From: Actinomycetota bacterium
Lineage (GTDB): Bacteria; Actinomycetota; Acidimicrobiia; Acidimicrobiales; RAAP-2
Length of the DNA: 64,000 nt
Direction of reading: 5' to 3'
Assembly (NCBI GenBank): GCA_029850535.1
Contig: JARCRU010000101.1
Span: 62,001-126,000 of the forward strand
Shown in pieces: positions 19,945-30,021 of the stretch. Made by a program: the position numbers and the translations under genes. Positions within the stretch are counted from its first letter, which is position 1. Each line of letters starts with the position of its first letter. The notes under the pieces are model-generated. The model searched no databases. It had not been told where the DNA came from and was given only the letters and a program-made list of their open reading frames with translations.

Positions 19945-22641
19945 CTAGGCCGTGCGCGGAATCTCGCGCTCTTCGAATGTCTCAATGATGTCGCCGTCCT
20001 TGAGGTCCTGGTAGTCCGAGAGCCCGATACCGCACTCGTAACCGGCCGCCACTTCACGTGCGTCGTCCTTGAATCGACGCAACGACGTGATGGAACCCTT
20101 CCAGATGATGGTGCCCTCTCGCAAGAAGCGCACCTTCGAACCTCGCGTGATGACTCCTTCGCGCACGAAGCAACCCGCGATAGCCCCGATCTTGGGCACG
20201 CGAAAGACCTCGCGAACCTCCGCCTCACCGGTCACCACTTCCTCGTAGACCGGCGACAAGAGGCCGAGCATGGCCGATTCGATCTCCTCGATCAACTTGT
20301 AGATGATCTCGTAGGTGCGGATCTCCACCCCTTCGGACTCGGCCAACTCTCGACTGCGTCGATCCGGTCGCACGTTAAAACCGATAATGGTCGCCGTCGA
20401 GGCCTTGGCCAACTGCACGTCGTTCTCGGTGATGCCACCGACACCGCGGTGCACGATGACCAGTTTGACGTCGTCGCGCTCCAACTTTCGCAGCGATTCG
20501 GTGCAGGCTTCCAGTGACCCTTGGACGTCGGCCTTCAAGACGATGTTGAGCGTCGCGGTCTCGCCGCGCTGAATCTGTTCGAACAGGTCCTCCAGGCGCG
20601 CGCCCGACGCCGATGCCACGGGTTGGTGACCCACCAGTCGCACGCGCTGGGCTCGAGCCTCGGCGAGCGAGCGAGCGTTGCCCAGGTCCTGGGCCACGCG
20701 CACCTCGTCGCCCGCGAAGGGCGGCTCGGAGAAGCCCAGAATCTGCACGGGCGTCGAGGGCCCGGCCGACTTGATCTGCTTGCCCTGGTCATTGATGAGG
20801 GCCTTGACCTTACCGAAGGCGGCACCGGCAACCACGGGGTCGCCCACTCTCAACAGTCCCTGCTGGACCATCACGGTCGCCACGGGGCCGCGACCGACCT
20901 CGAGGTTGGCCTCGAGCACCGTGCCGGTCGCGCGACCAGTCGGTCGCGCCGTCAATTCGGCGAGCTCGGCCACCAGGAGCACCTGCTCGAGCAAGTCCTC
21001 AATACCCAGTCCCTGAAGCGCTGAGATCTCCACGGTAATCGTGTCGCCGCCCCACTTCTCGGGAACCAGTCCGTGTTCGCTCAGTTGTTGCAGGACCCGG
21101 TCGGGGTTGGCGTCTTCCTTGTCGATCTTGTTGAGCGCCACGATGATCGGCACCTCGGCGGCCTTGGCGTGGTTAATCGCTTCGACGGTCTGGGGCATGA
21201 CCCCATCGTCGGCCGCCACCACGAGGATCACGATGTCGGTGACTTTGGCCCCACGAGCACGCATGGCCGTGAAGGCCTCGTGACCCGGGGTGTCGAGGAA
21301 GGCGATGGGCTTACCCTGCCACTGGACCTGATAGGCGCCAATGTGCTGAGTGATGCCACCCGCCTCGCCGGCGACGACGTTGGTCTTGCGGATACGGTCA
21401 AGCAATTTGGTCTTGCCGTGGTCGACGTGTCCCATGACGGTCACCACCGGTGGGCGCGACGTCGCCTCGATTTCCTCGTCCATGTCATCTTCGTCGAAGA
21501 ATCGAGCCAAGAGCGCCGCTTCCTGCTGCTCACCCGGGTCCACCAATTTGACCGACGCGCCCACTTCGGCGGCGTAGAGCTCGATCATGTCGTCGGAAAG
21601 TCCCTGCACGGCAGTGACGATCTCCCCCTGGAGAAAGAGGAACCGAATGATGTCCGCCGCCGAACGATTCAACTTCGGACCAACGTCCTTGGCCGTCGAA
21701 CCGCGCTCGATGATGATGTCACCCTCGGGCACGGGTGCCGAGGAGGGCAACCACGTGGTCATCTGGGTCGGCTCGAGCTCTTCAACGTTGCGACGTCGAC
21801 GTCGAGTCGTCTTGCGCTGGGAACCTCGTGGTCCACCACCACCGCGCGGCGGTCCACCGCGGTTCGGACCGGTGGCGGCTCCGCCACTCGCGGGGGCTCC
21901 CGGTCGCGCTCCGAATCCGGTACCCGTCGGTCGTGAGGGTCCACCGGTTCGGGCGGGCCCGCCGGTCTGGGGACCCCGTGGGCTCATTGGACGAGGGCCA
22001 CCGGGTCCGGTGGGGCGACTCGAGGGACCGCCGGGTCCGCCGGGTCGACGAACTCCGGGCGGCGGCGGGATCGGACGACCCGAGGGGCTGATGGGACGTC
22101 CGGGCGGCGGCGGGATCGGACGACCCGTTGCGCTCAAGGGCGGTCGCATGGGGGTAGGCGTCTCACCAGGTTCCCCCGTGGTGGGCCGCTGGGTGGGGCG
22201 AATGGTCGTGGGTCCATCACTCGGTGTCACGCGCGGAGCGGCGGGCTTGGGAGCGGGAGCCGGTCGACTTCGAACGACGCGCGGTGCGTCACTCGCGGTC
22301 GCGGTCACTGTCGCGTCCTCACTCGCCGCGCGGTGCTCGGTGGCGATCGGCTCGACGACGGGCGTCGGCGTCTCCACGACCTGCGCGAGGGTGCCCTCGA
22401 CCGGTGCGTCGGGGGTGGCGTGGCGCGAGGACTTCGTCTTCACCGGCTCCTCGGGAGCGTGCTCACGACGCAGCCCTTCGGCGTCGGCCTTGCGGCGGAT
22501 TCGGTCCGCCTGGGCATCCTCGATCGAGGCAGAGGGGCTGGACGCGCCAATACCCAGTGTCTGAGCGAGCGCGAGCAACTCCTTGCTCGTTAGACCGAGC
22601 TCCTTGGAGAGCTCGTGTACCCGGATCTTCTTCTGCGCCAA
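19945..22641 (-). CDS. infB: Translation initiation factor IF-2
   Basis: [32 protein letters not shown]-terminus (TTG start likely), Pro/Gly-rich linker, GTPase [16 protein letters not shown]. Confidence 0.97.
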   Translation of the reverse strand: MAQKKIRVHELSKELGLTSKELLALAQTLGIGASSPSASIEDAQADRIRRKADAEGLRREHAPEEPVKTKSSRHATPDAPVEGTLAQVVETPTPVVEPIATEHRAASEDATVTATASDAPRVVRSRPAPAPKPAAPRVTPSDGPTTIRPTQRPTTGEPGETPTPMRPPLSATGRPIPPPPGRPISPSGRPIPPPPGVRRPGGPGGPSSRPTGPGGPRPMSPRGPQTGGPARTGGPSRPTGTGFGARPGAPASGGAATGPNRGGPPRGGGGPRGSQRKTTRRRRRNVEELEPTQMTTWLPSSAPVPEGDIIIERGSTAKDVGPKLNRSAADIIRFLFLQGEIVTAVQGLSDDMIELYAAEVGASVKLVDPGEQQEAALLARFFDEDDMDEEIEATSRPPVVTVMGHVDHGKTKLLDRIRKTNVVAGEAGGITQHIGAYQVQWQGKPIAFLDTPGHEAFTAMRARGAKVTDIVILVVAADDGVMPQTVEAINHAKAAEVPIIVALNKIDKEDANPDRVLQQLSEHGLVPEKWGGDTITVEISALQGLGIEDLLEQVLLVAELAELTARPTGRATGTVLEANLEVGRGPVATVMVQQGLLRVGDPVVAGAAFGKVKALINDQGKQIKSAGPSTPVQILGFSEPPFAGDEVRVAQDLGNARSLAEARAQRVRLVGHQPVASASGARLEDLFEQIQRGETATLNIVLKADVQGSLEACTESLRKLERDDVKLVIVHRGVGGITENDVQLAKASTATIIGFNVRPDRRSRELAESEGVEIRTYEIIYKLIEEIESAMLGLLSPVYEEVVTGEAEVREVFRVPKIGAIAGCFVREGVITRGSKVRFLREGTIIWKGSITSLRRFKDDAREVAAGYECGIGLSDYQDLKDGDIIETFEEREIPRTA
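22054..22127 (-). repeat. Two 29-bp direct repeats (45-bp period) encoding GRPIPPPPG units in the IF-2 linker
   Basis: tccgggcggcggcgggatcggacgacccg at 22054-22082 and 22099-22127. Confidence 0.85.
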
Positions 22642-22686
22642 AACATTCCCTTGATTCGTGTACTCGCAGTCCGCGAGCACAGTTCC

Positions 22687-22953
22687 CTATTCTTCCACAA
22701 CTACAAACGTTTTCGAGTTCGTTGCCAGTTCCCTGAGCATCACTGCGTCCACTTCACCCAGCGAACATCGCAGGGCCCGCGACGCGTGAGCCAGATTGAC
22801 CCGTGCACCGCACTCACCTTCGCGACACCACCACACCCCTCGCCCGTCTCCTCGACCGAGATACCAGACACCCGTCGGGTGGCGACCCACTCGTTGCAGG
22901 TCAGCCTCCTGACGGCGCCGACGGCAGACCACGCAGGTCCGGACCGGGCTTAT
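22687..22953 (-). CDS. ylxR: YlxR family (DUF448) RNA-binding/nucleoid-associated protein; start codon uncertain (possible ATA)
   Basis: Frame encodes ISPVRTCVVCRRRRQEADLQRV...GRGVWWCREGECGARV, typical YlxR, between nusA and infB. Confidence 0.8.
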   Translation of the reverse strand: MSPVRTCVVCRRRRQEADLQRVGRHPTGVWYLGRGDGRGVWWCREGECGARVNLAHASRALRCSLGEVDAVMLRELATNSKTFVVVEE

Positions 22954-24173
22954 GCCTGGTCCCCCGTGACATCGACTTCGAGCACTTCCAGTTGCGCACC
23001 GTTCTCGTCCATCACAACGACCTCCTCCACGCGCAGCGCGTGTCCCTCGCCATCGCTGACGACGTTGGCGGTCTCCTCGACCAGGGTGACACCATCGGTG
23101 AAGACCTCGGCGACGGGCTGGCCGTCGTGCACCTCGTGCACCTGGACCACCGTCTCGTCGACCACCACGCCCTCTTCGGTCCACACTTCGTCAACTACTT
23201 CCGCCTCATCTTCGTTCTCCGAGCGAATATCGATTCGCCAGCCGGTCAGACGCGCGGCCAGACGCGCGTTCTGGCCCTCCTTGCCGATCGCCAGGGAGAG
23301 TTGCTGGTCGTGGACGATCACCGTAGCGATCCCCTCTTCCTCGTTGAGTTGGACTTCGCGAACCCGCGCGGGCGCCAGGGCGGCCTGGATGAACTGAATG
23401 GGGTCGTCGCTGTAGGGAACCACGTCGATGCGCTCGGAGCGCAATTCGTTGGTGATGTTACGCACGCGCGAACCACGCGCACCCACGCAGGCCCCCACCG
23501 GATCCACCATGTTGTCGTTCGAGGCCACCGCAATCTTGGAACGATGCCCGGGCTCACGGGCCAACGCCTTGATCTCCACGATGCCGTTGGCGATCTCAGG
23601 AACCTCGATCTCGAAGAGTTTGGCGACGAGGGCGGGGTGGGTCCGACTCACCACGATCTGGGGACCCTTGTTGGTCTTGCGCACTTCGACGATGTACACC
23701 TTGACGCGCGCACCATGCTCGTAGCGCTCAAAGGCAATCTGTTCAGCCTGGGGCAAGAGCGCCTCCACGCGCCCCAGGTCCAAGAGCGTGTAGCGGTTGT
23801 CGTTCTGCTGCACCGTGCCCGAGACGATGTCACCTTCGCGATTGGCAAACTCCTCGTACATCTGACGACGCTGGATGTCACGAATCAATTGCATCAGGAC
23901 TTGCTTCGCCGTCTGGGCCGCGATTCGACCGAAGTCGTCCGGCGTCGCGTCCCACTCGCGGGTGACGTTGCCCTCGAGGTCGAGTTCAAGACCCCACACC
24001 TTGATCTCACCCGTCTCGGGGTTGATTTCAACCTCCGCGTCCTCCGCGGAGTCGGGTCGACGCTTGTAGGCGGCCAGGAGAGCATTGGCCAGCGCAATCA
24101 GCAACTCCCCCTCGTCGATGTTCTGGTCACGCGCAATCTGTCCGAGAGCTTCTAAAAATTCGAAGTTTGCCAT
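22950..24173 (-). CDS. nusA: Transcription termination/antitermination protein NusA
   Basis: MANFEFLEALGQIARDQNIDEGELLIALANALLAAYKR; S1 and KH domains (DPVGACVGARGSRVRNITNELRSERID). Confidence 0.97.
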   Translation of the reverse strand: MANFEFLEALGQIARDQNIDEGELLIALANALLAAYKRRPDSAEDAEVEINPETGEIKVWGLELDLEGNVTREWDATPDDFGRIAAQTAKQVLMQLIRDIQRRQMYEEFANREGDIVSGTVQQNDNRYTLLDLGRVEALLPQAEQIAFERYEHGARVKVYIVEVRKTNKGPQIVVSRTHPALVAKLFEIEVPEIANGIVEIKALAREPGHRSKIAVASNDNMVDPVGACVGARGSRVRNITNELRSERIDVVPYSDDPIQFIQAALAPARVREVQLNEEEGIATVIVHDQQLSLAIGKEGQNARLAARLTGWRIDIRSENEDEAEVVDEVWTEEGVVVDETVVQVHEVHDGQPVAEVFTDGVTLVEETANVVSDGEGHALRVEEVVVMDENGAQLEVLEVDVTGDQA

Positions 24174-24176
24174 GTC

Positions 24177-24671
24177 TTAGCCTTTCTTGCTCGTCATTGA
24201 GGAGGGTTTGCCCCGTGAGGGTGATGGCTTGGCTTCGCCACCCCACTGAAACACGGTGCGAGCGCGTTCGAGCGAGGAGATAGCGACTTCGACGTCACCG
24301 ACGGTCATGTCGGCCAGGGTGACGGTCGTGTCCGACACCGCGAGGAGCGGCCCCTCGAGGCGGCGCGTGGCCAGACCCTCGCGCTTCTCTCGGAGGGTGA
24401 CCACTTCACCCACCGCGGAGCGGAAGTGATCGAGGGTACGCAGCCGGCGCTCGAGACCCGGACTCGACACGTCGAGCGTGAATCGACCCGGAATCGGGTC
24501 GTTGAGGTCGAGCCACTCCGAAATCGCTCGGTTCGCCTTGGTGAGCGACTCCAAATCCACGCCACCGTCCCTATTGACCGTGACGCTCAAAGTTCCCTTG
24601 GCGAGTTCGACGTCGTAGAGTTCCAGACCGAGGTTGGATAGGAGCGAGCGCAATGGGGTCTCTAAATCCAT
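24177..24671 (-). CDS. rimP: Ribosome maturation factor RimP
   Basis: LRSLLSNLGLELYDVELAKGTLSVTVNRDGGVDLESLTKANRAISEWLD...YTLDVSSPGLERRL-like; upstream of nusA. Confidence 0.93.
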   Translation of the reverse strand: MDLETPLRSLLSNLGLELYDVELAKGTLSVTVNRDGGVDLESLTKANRAISEWLDLNDPIPGRFTLDVSSPGLERRLRTLDHFRSAVGEVVTLREKREGLATRRLEGPLLAVSDTTVTLADMTVGDVEVAISSLERARTVFQWGGEAKPSPSRGKPSSMTSKKG

Positions 24672-24703
24672 GCCTCTCCTCTCTATGCCACCAGCGTTGG
24701 GAC

Positions 24704-24735
24704 AAAGAAAAAGCGCGGGCCCGAGGCCCGCGCTT
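24704..24735 (-). terminator. Rho-independent terminator between proS and the rimP-nusA operon
   Basis: Minus-strand RNA AAGCGCGGGCC-TCG-GGCCCGCGCTT followed by TTTCTTTG; 11-bp perfect stem plus T-rich tract. Confidence 0.88.
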
Positions 24736-24858
24736 AAACGAGTCCAAACGTCCTGAGCGGACTGTCGGCTTCAATTGTAGCAGTTAGCCCCGCGAGTGAC
24801 AACCGACGTCACTGATCGCTCACCAGAACATCAAAAGCACTCTGATGAGGAGAAATTC

Positions 24859-26271
24859 TCAATACGACTTGGCAATTATGGCGATCAAACCCTCCTCGAG
24901 ATCATTGGCGGGGATCGATCCATCGCTTCGCTGCAGGCAACGCACGGTCATCGCCTCTGCCTTGAGACGTGCTTCCCCGGCCTCGCCCACCAAATCCCAG
25001 GTCAAGCGGGCGAAACCACTTTGGGCGGCGACGATCGCCTCATCGAGGCTCGTCACGTCGCTCGTGCGCGCATCGCGAAAAGCGGTGGCCGCTTGGTACA
25101 TGTCACGCTGGATGTCCTCGGCCAGTCGCAGTACCAGGGATGCCACCTCGGAGAGCGCCACGGGGAACTTCTCTCCCGTATCGCGACGCACGACCGTCAC
25201 GAGACCCTGCGCGAGGTCGCGCGGACCCACTTCGACGCGAACGGGAACGCCCTTCATCTCCCAGTCGGTGACGCGTCGACCGAAACTCCCGCGGCGTCCG
25301 TCATCGAGCTGGGCGCGCACTCCCCCGTGAGTCAACTCCTCGTGAAGTCGACGGCAGGCCGCCAGAATCTCCTCATCCTCGCGCACCGCCACTACCACGG
25401 CGACCCAGGGTGCCACGGCCGGAGGCAACACGAGTCCGTTGTCGTCACCGTGTGCCATGATCAAGCCTCCGACCAGGCGTGTCGAAGCTCCCCACGAGGT
25501 GGTGAAGCACAATTGCGCCTGGCCCTCCTCGCTCTGGTAGTAGATGTCGAAGGCGCGCGCGAAGTTCTGACCGAGTTCGTGCGAGGTAGCCATCTGCAGG
25601 GCCTTTCCGTCGCGCATCATCCCTTCACAGGTCATCGTGTTGGTCGCTCCAGCGAAACGTTCGCTCGGCGGCTTGATGCCGAGAAAGGTTGGAACGGCCA
25701 ATACCTTCTCGAGGAAATCGTTGTACACCCGCAGGTGGATCCTCATCGCGTAGGCCGACGCGTCCTCCGCGCTGGCGTGGGCGGTGTGACCCTCCTGCCA
25801 CAGAAACTCCGATGAGCGCAAGAAGAGCCGGGGACGCAGTTCCCAGCGCACGACGTTGGCCCACTGGTTGAGCAACAGTGGAAGGTCACGGTAGCTCTGA
25901 ATCCACTTGGCCATGAACTCGCCGATCACGGTCTCCGACGTCGGGCGCACGACGATGGGTTCGGCGAGTCGCTCGCCACCCGCGTGCGTCACCACTGCCA
26001 ATTCTGGACTGAATCCCTCGACGTGCTCGGCCTCCTTCGAGAGGTAACTCTCGGGGATGAAGAGCGGGAAGTAGGCATTCTGCGCACCCGCGAGCTTGAT
26101 GCGTCCATCGATCGCGGACTGGATACGCTCCCATATGGCGTATCCGTACGGCCGAATCACCATGGTGCCACGCACAGGACCGTTGTCGGCCATCTCTGCT
26201 TTGGCCACCACGTCTTGGTACCACTTGGGGAAATCCTCGCTTTGCGGGGTCAGAACACTCGGGACGGCCAC
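24859..26271 (-). CDS. proS: Prolyl-tRNA synthetase (archaeal/eukaryote-like type, ProS type 3)
   Basis: FPKWYQDVVAKAEMADNGPVRGTMVIRPYGYAIWERIQ, RPTSETVIGEFMAKWIQSYRDLPLLLNQWANVVRWE. Confidence 0.93.
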   Translation of the reverse strand: MAVPSVLTPQSEDFPKWYQDVVAKAEMADNGPVRGTMVIRPYGYAIWERIQSAIDGRIKLAGAQNAYFPLFIPESYLSKEAEHVEGFSPELAVVTHAGGERLAEPIVVRPTSETVIGEFMAKWIQSYRDLPLLLNQWANVVRWELRPRLFLRSSEFLWQEGHTAHASAEDASAYAMRIHLRVYNDFLEKVLAVPTFLGIKPPSERFAGATNTMTCEGMMRDGKALQMATSHELGQNFARAFDIYYQSEEGQAQLCFTTSWGASTRLVGGLIMAHGDDNGLVLPPAVAPWVAVVVAVREDEEILAACRRLHEELTHGGVRAQLDDGRRGSFGRRVTDWEMKGVPVRVEVGPRDLAQGLVTVVRRDTGEKFPVALSEVASLVLRLAEDIQRDMYQAATAFRDARTSDVTSLDEAIVAAQSGFARLTWDLVGEAGEARLKAEAMTVRCLQRSDGSIPANDLEEGLIAIIAKSY

Positions 26272-26329
26272 AACTCTCCTCTTCGACGTGGAAGAAGCCT
26301 AGTGAATCGCGCTGGGCGTCGGAGAACGA

Positions 26330-27556
26330 CTACTCGCTGCGGCGACGGATTCGCTCGATGACTTGAGCGGTGTTGTTCGCGTCGCCGCCCTTGTTCTCCA
26401 GCAACGCAGCACGGTCCGCGGCCGCGGCGGCTTCGGCGGACTCGTCGCGAGCGGCCAGACGCGCCTCGATACCCTCTTTGGCAATCTTCTGGGCCTCTTC
26501 GACGAGGGCATCGACCATCTCATCCTCCGGCACCACGCGGATGATCTGGCCCCGGATGAACAGGTGACCACGGTGCTTGCCCGCCGCGATGCCCAGATCG
26601 GCGTGGCGAGCCTCCCCGGGGCCATTAACGACGCAGCCCATCACGGCCACCTGAATGGGGATATCCAGTGCCGACAGTGCCAGTTGGGCCTCATTGGCCA
26701 CCTTGATGACGTCGACTTCAGCACGCCCACAACTCGGGCAAGCGATGAGATCGAGTCCGGTTCGTTCGCGAAGTCCCAATACTTCGAGTAGTTGACGACC
26801 GGCCTTCGCCTCCTCCACGGGGTCGGCGGTGAGCGAGAAGCGCAGCGTGTCGCCAATGCCCTCAGCCAACAACGTGGCGATCCCCGCGGTGCACTTCAAG
26901 AGACCTCCCGGTAGCGGTCCGGCTTCGGTCACTCCGAGGTGCAGGGGATACTCGAAGGTCTCCGAGGCTAAGCGGTAGGCGGCGATCATCGTGGCCACGG
27001 ACGACGCCTTCACCGAGATTTTCACGTCGTCGAAACCCACCTCTTGGAAATAGGCAAGTTCGAGGCGCGCCGACTCCACCAGGGCTTCGGGCGTCGCGCC
27101 ACCGAAACGCTCGTAGATGTCGGGGTGCAGGCTCCCGGCGTTGACCCCGATGCGAATCGGCACGCCACGGTCCTTGGCCTCGGCGGCCACCAATTTGATC
27201 TCCTCGGGCTTTCGCAGGTTGCCCGGATTCAGCCGCAGACCGTGGACGCCGGCTTCGAGTGCCGCCAACGCCATCTCGACGTGGAAATGAATATCGGCCA
27301 CTACGGGCACCGGGGAGCGGGGCACGATCTGAGCGAGTCCCTCGGCCGCCGCGCGTTCGTTACACGTACAGCGCACGATGTCCGCTCCCGCTCCGGCGAG
27401 CGCGTAGATTTGCGCGAGGGTCCCCTCGACATCGGCGGTCTTGGTCGTCGTCATCGACTGGACCGATATGGGCGCGTCGCCACCGACTTTGACCGAGCCG
27501 ACCGAAATCTGGCGCGTCAATCGTCGAGGCGTAAGAGAATTAGCAGTGACATCCAC
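26330..27556 (-). CDS. ispG: 4-hydroxy-3-methylbut-2-en-1-yl diphosphate synthase
   Basis: VGSVKVGGDAPISVQSMTTTKTADVEGTLAQI, SCPSCGRAEVDV, VMGCVVNGPGEARHADLGIA. Confidence 0.96.
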   Translation of the reverse strand: MDVTANSLTPRRLTRQISVGSVKVGGDAPISVQSMTTTKTADVEGTLAQIYALAGAGADIVRCTCNERAAAEGLAQIVPRSPVPVVADIHFHVEMALAALEAGVHGLRLNPGNLRKPEEIKLVAAEAKDRGVPIRIGVNAGSLHPDIYERFGGATPEALVESARLELAYFQEVGFDDVKISVKASSVATMIAAYRLASETFEYPLHLGVTEAGPLPGGLLKCTAGIATLLAEGIGDTLRFSLTADPVEEAKAGRQLLEVLGLRERTGLDLIACPSCGRAEVDVIKVANEAQLALSALDIPIQVAVMGCVVNGPGEARHADLGIAAGKHRGHLFIRGQIIRVVPEDEMVDALVEEAQKIAKEGIEARLAARDESAEAAAAADRAALLENKGGDANNTAQVIERIRRRSE

Positions 27557-27594
27557 CCCACCATTCTGCCGTGCCCGACACCGGGCGCAATCGA

Positions 27595-28857
27595 TTAATG
27601 GAAGGGATTGGCGATCGGGTAGACGATGTCCAAGTACAGAGTGCTGGCGAACAGTACGAGCAGCACGCCCACGAAGGCGAAAACCACCGGCGTCAACTTG
27701 TTGATGTCGGCCTTATAAGGGTTGTCCCCTCGGCGGCGCAGGCGTTCGTAGGTGGCGATGGCGACGTAGCCACCGTCGAGGGGCAACATCGGCAACATGT
27801 TCATCAGCCCCACGAAGATGTTCAACGTGATCAGAATCGTGAAGAAGACGGGAAGATTGGACTGCGCGGCCTGGTCCGCCAGACGCACCACCTCGACAAT
27901 GGAGACCGGGCGCGTGGTCTGTGACACCGTGGACTTGGCAGCGGCCGGCGTCGTCACCTGATGGAGCAGCGTCGAGAACTCCCCGGGGGAGAATACGTGC
28001 ACCAGAGCGTGGGCCGCTTGGTTGATGGTCGAACCAACCACTTGGAAGGAGTCCGGTACCGCCCGCAGCCAACCCGTGTACACCGTGGGATTCGTCAAGT
28101 GGATCCCGAGCAGTCCGACCGGGGCCGCACCCGAGACCTCGGGTTTGCCGTTCAAGAGAACGGTGCGCCCGTCGACCGGTGTCGCGTGCAACGTGACGTC
28201 GCGACCACCACGCAGGACGATCATCGTGATGACGTGATTGGCGTGGGAGTGAATGAGCGTCGTGAGTTCGTCGGCCCCCGTAATCCGGTGACCGTCAATC
28301 GAGACGATCTCGTCGCCAATCCTCATCCCCGCGAGTTGAGCCGCGTTCTGGGTATGGCCCTGCCACGAGGTAAACCCGTCGACGCTGACGCGCTGCGGAT
28401 CGGCGTGTCCGACGAAGACGAGTGCCGCGTAAGCGATCAGCAACGCCATCACCACGTGCATCAACGAGCCGGCGGAGGCGAATATGACCTTGCGCGGGTA
28501 ACTCGCCGATCGGTAGGTGCGCTTCTCCTCTTCGGGAGCGATCTCCTCGTACCAGGTCATCCCCGGCACCTTGACGTAGCCCCCCAGCAGCAGGGCTCGA
28601 ATGCCGTAGCGTGTCTCGCCACGCGTCGTCGACCACAGCACCGGCCCGAAACCAACGAAGAAGTCGGTGACCCTCATACCGGAGCGCTTCGCGGTGATGA
28701 AGTGCCCGAATTCGTGTCCCATCACCATGGCAATGACGAGAAACAGCACCAGGGGTAACGCCCATCCCCACAGCCACGTGAGGAGACCCACGACCGCCAC
28801 GGTTCCCGCCAAGAGCGAGAGCACCGAACTGAGCGACGACCTACGACTTTCGATCAC
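27595..28857 (-). CDS. rseP: RseP-like site-2 metalloprotease (M50)
   Basis: VMGHEFGHFITAKRSGM HExxH motif, PDZ domain, MLPLDGG. Confidence 0.93.
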   Translation of the reverse strand: MIESRRSSLSSVLSLLAGTVAVVGLLTWLWGWALPLVLFLVIAMVMGHEFGHFITAKRSGMRVTDFFVGFGPVLWSTTRGETRYGIRALLLGGYVKVPGMTWYEEIAPEEEKRTYRSASYPRKVIFASAGSLMHVVMALLIAYAALVFVGHADPQRVSVDGFTSWQGHTQNAAQLAGMRIGDEIVSIDGHRITGADELTTLIHSHANHVITMIVLRGGRDVTLHATPVDGRTVLLNGKPEVSGAAPVGLLGIHLTNPTVYTGWLRAVPDSFQVVGSTINQAAHALVHVFSPGEFSTLLHQVTTPAAAKSTVSQTTRPVSIVEVVRLADQAAQSNLPVFFTILITLNIFVGLMNMLPMLPLDGGYVAIATYERLRRRGDNPYKADINKLTPVVFAFVGVLLVLFASTLYLDIVYPIANPFH

Positions 28858-30017
28858 GAGGGCAGGTTAGCGTGAGTGATTCGCCGGGCCGTCGCGTCAT
28901 TATCCACCACGGCGTCGAGGTCCGCCAAGGGATCGTCGACGTACTCGTCCATCGTGCGCGCCACCAGCGGAACGATCTCGCCCCACGAAATGCGGTCCTC
29001 GAGGAACGCTTCGACGCAGACCTCGTTGGCCGCCGATAGCCACGCCGGCGCCGCCCCCGCGCGCTGCGCCGCCGCGAGGGCCAGATCCAACGCTGGAAAG
29101 GCCTCACGATCAGGTGGCTCAAATTGGAGGTTCAGCGCGGTGCGAAAGTCCAACTGCCCCCAGTGGTGCGCCAATCGTTCCGGGGCCCCCAAGCAATAGG
29201 CGATGGGCAGTCTCATGTCGGGTCGCGAGAGCTGGGCGAGCACGGAGCCGTCGACGTACCCCACCATCGAGTGAACGATCGACTGAGGGTGAACCACCAC
29301 GTCGATGCGATCGGTGCCGATGCCAAAGAGCGCCGAGGCTTCGAGCACTTCGAGCCCCTTGTTCATCAACGTCGAGGAATCGATCGTGATCTTGGGGCCC
29401 ATCGACCACGTGGGGTGTGCCAGAGCGTCGGACTTGGTGACCCCACGCAACCGTTCGCGACTCCACCCGCGAAAGGGTCCGCCCGACGCGGTCAAGAGCA
29501 ACCGAGCCACGTCCGGGTGACCCGGTTCGGTCGAACCCACCAGACACTGATAAATCGCACAGTGCTCGGAATCGACGGGCAGTATCTGCGCCCCCGGGGT
29601 GAGGCGGGCCTGCGCCACCACCGGGGCCGCGGCGATGAGTGATTCCTTATTCGCCAGGGCCAAACGGGCTCCCGCTTCGAGTGTCGCCAGCGTGACGGGG
29701 AGTCCCGCGAAGCCCATGACGGCATTCACCACCACGTCGGGGCCGGTGCAGAGTTCTCGCAGGCCCTTCTCGCCCACGACGATGTTGACGTCGTCACTCA
29801 CCAGGTCCGCCAGGCGGCTTCGGTCACTCTCGTCACTCACTCCCACGTGGCGCACGCCGAATTCCGTCGCCACCGCCGCGAGTTGCTCGACGCGTCGTCC
29901 GCCCGACACCGCGACCAAATCGAAGGCCTCGGGCTCTCGTCGCAGCACTTCCAACGTCTGGGTGCCGATGGAGCCCGTGGCGCCCATCAGCGCCACCCGA
30001 GTGCGCGAGGCAGTCAT
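28854..30017 (-). CDS. dxr: 1-deoxy-D-xylulose 5-phosphate reductoisomerase
   Basis: VALMGATGSIGTQTLEVLRR, LALANKESLIAA, PVDSEHCAIYQCL, ASGGPFRGWSRE. Confidence 0.96.
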   Translation of the reverse strand: MTASRTRVALMGATGSIGTQTLEVLRREPEAFDLVAVSGGRRVEQLAAVATEFGVRHVGVSDESDRSRLADLVSDDVNIVVGEKGLRELCTGPDVVVNAVMGFAGLPVTLATLEAGARLALANKESLIAAAPVVAQARLTPGAQILPVDSEHCAIYQCLVGSTEPGHPDVARLLLTASGGPFRGWSRERLRGVTKSDALAHPTWSMGPKITIDSSTLMNKGLEVLEASALFGIGTDRIDVVVHPQSIVHSMVGYVDGSVLAQLSRPDMRLPIAYCLGAPERLAHHWGQLDFRTALNLQFEPPDREAFPALDLALAAAQRAGAAPAWLSAANEVCVEAFLEDRISWGEIVPLVARTMDEYVDDPLADLDAVVDNDATARRITHANLPS

Positions 30018-30021
30018 GGTG

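Noticed and set aside
21587-22564. 325-aa plus-strand ORF antisense to infB, Gly/Pro/Arg-rich
   Set aside because: Antisense of the Pro/Gly-rich IF-2 linker; composition is explained by the repeat and GC content.
22803-24155. 450-aa plus-strand ORF antisense to nusA
   Set aside because: Mirror of a highly conserved gene in high-GC DNA; long antisense frames arise from GC3 bias. His/Val/Asp-rich composition and no recognisable domain.
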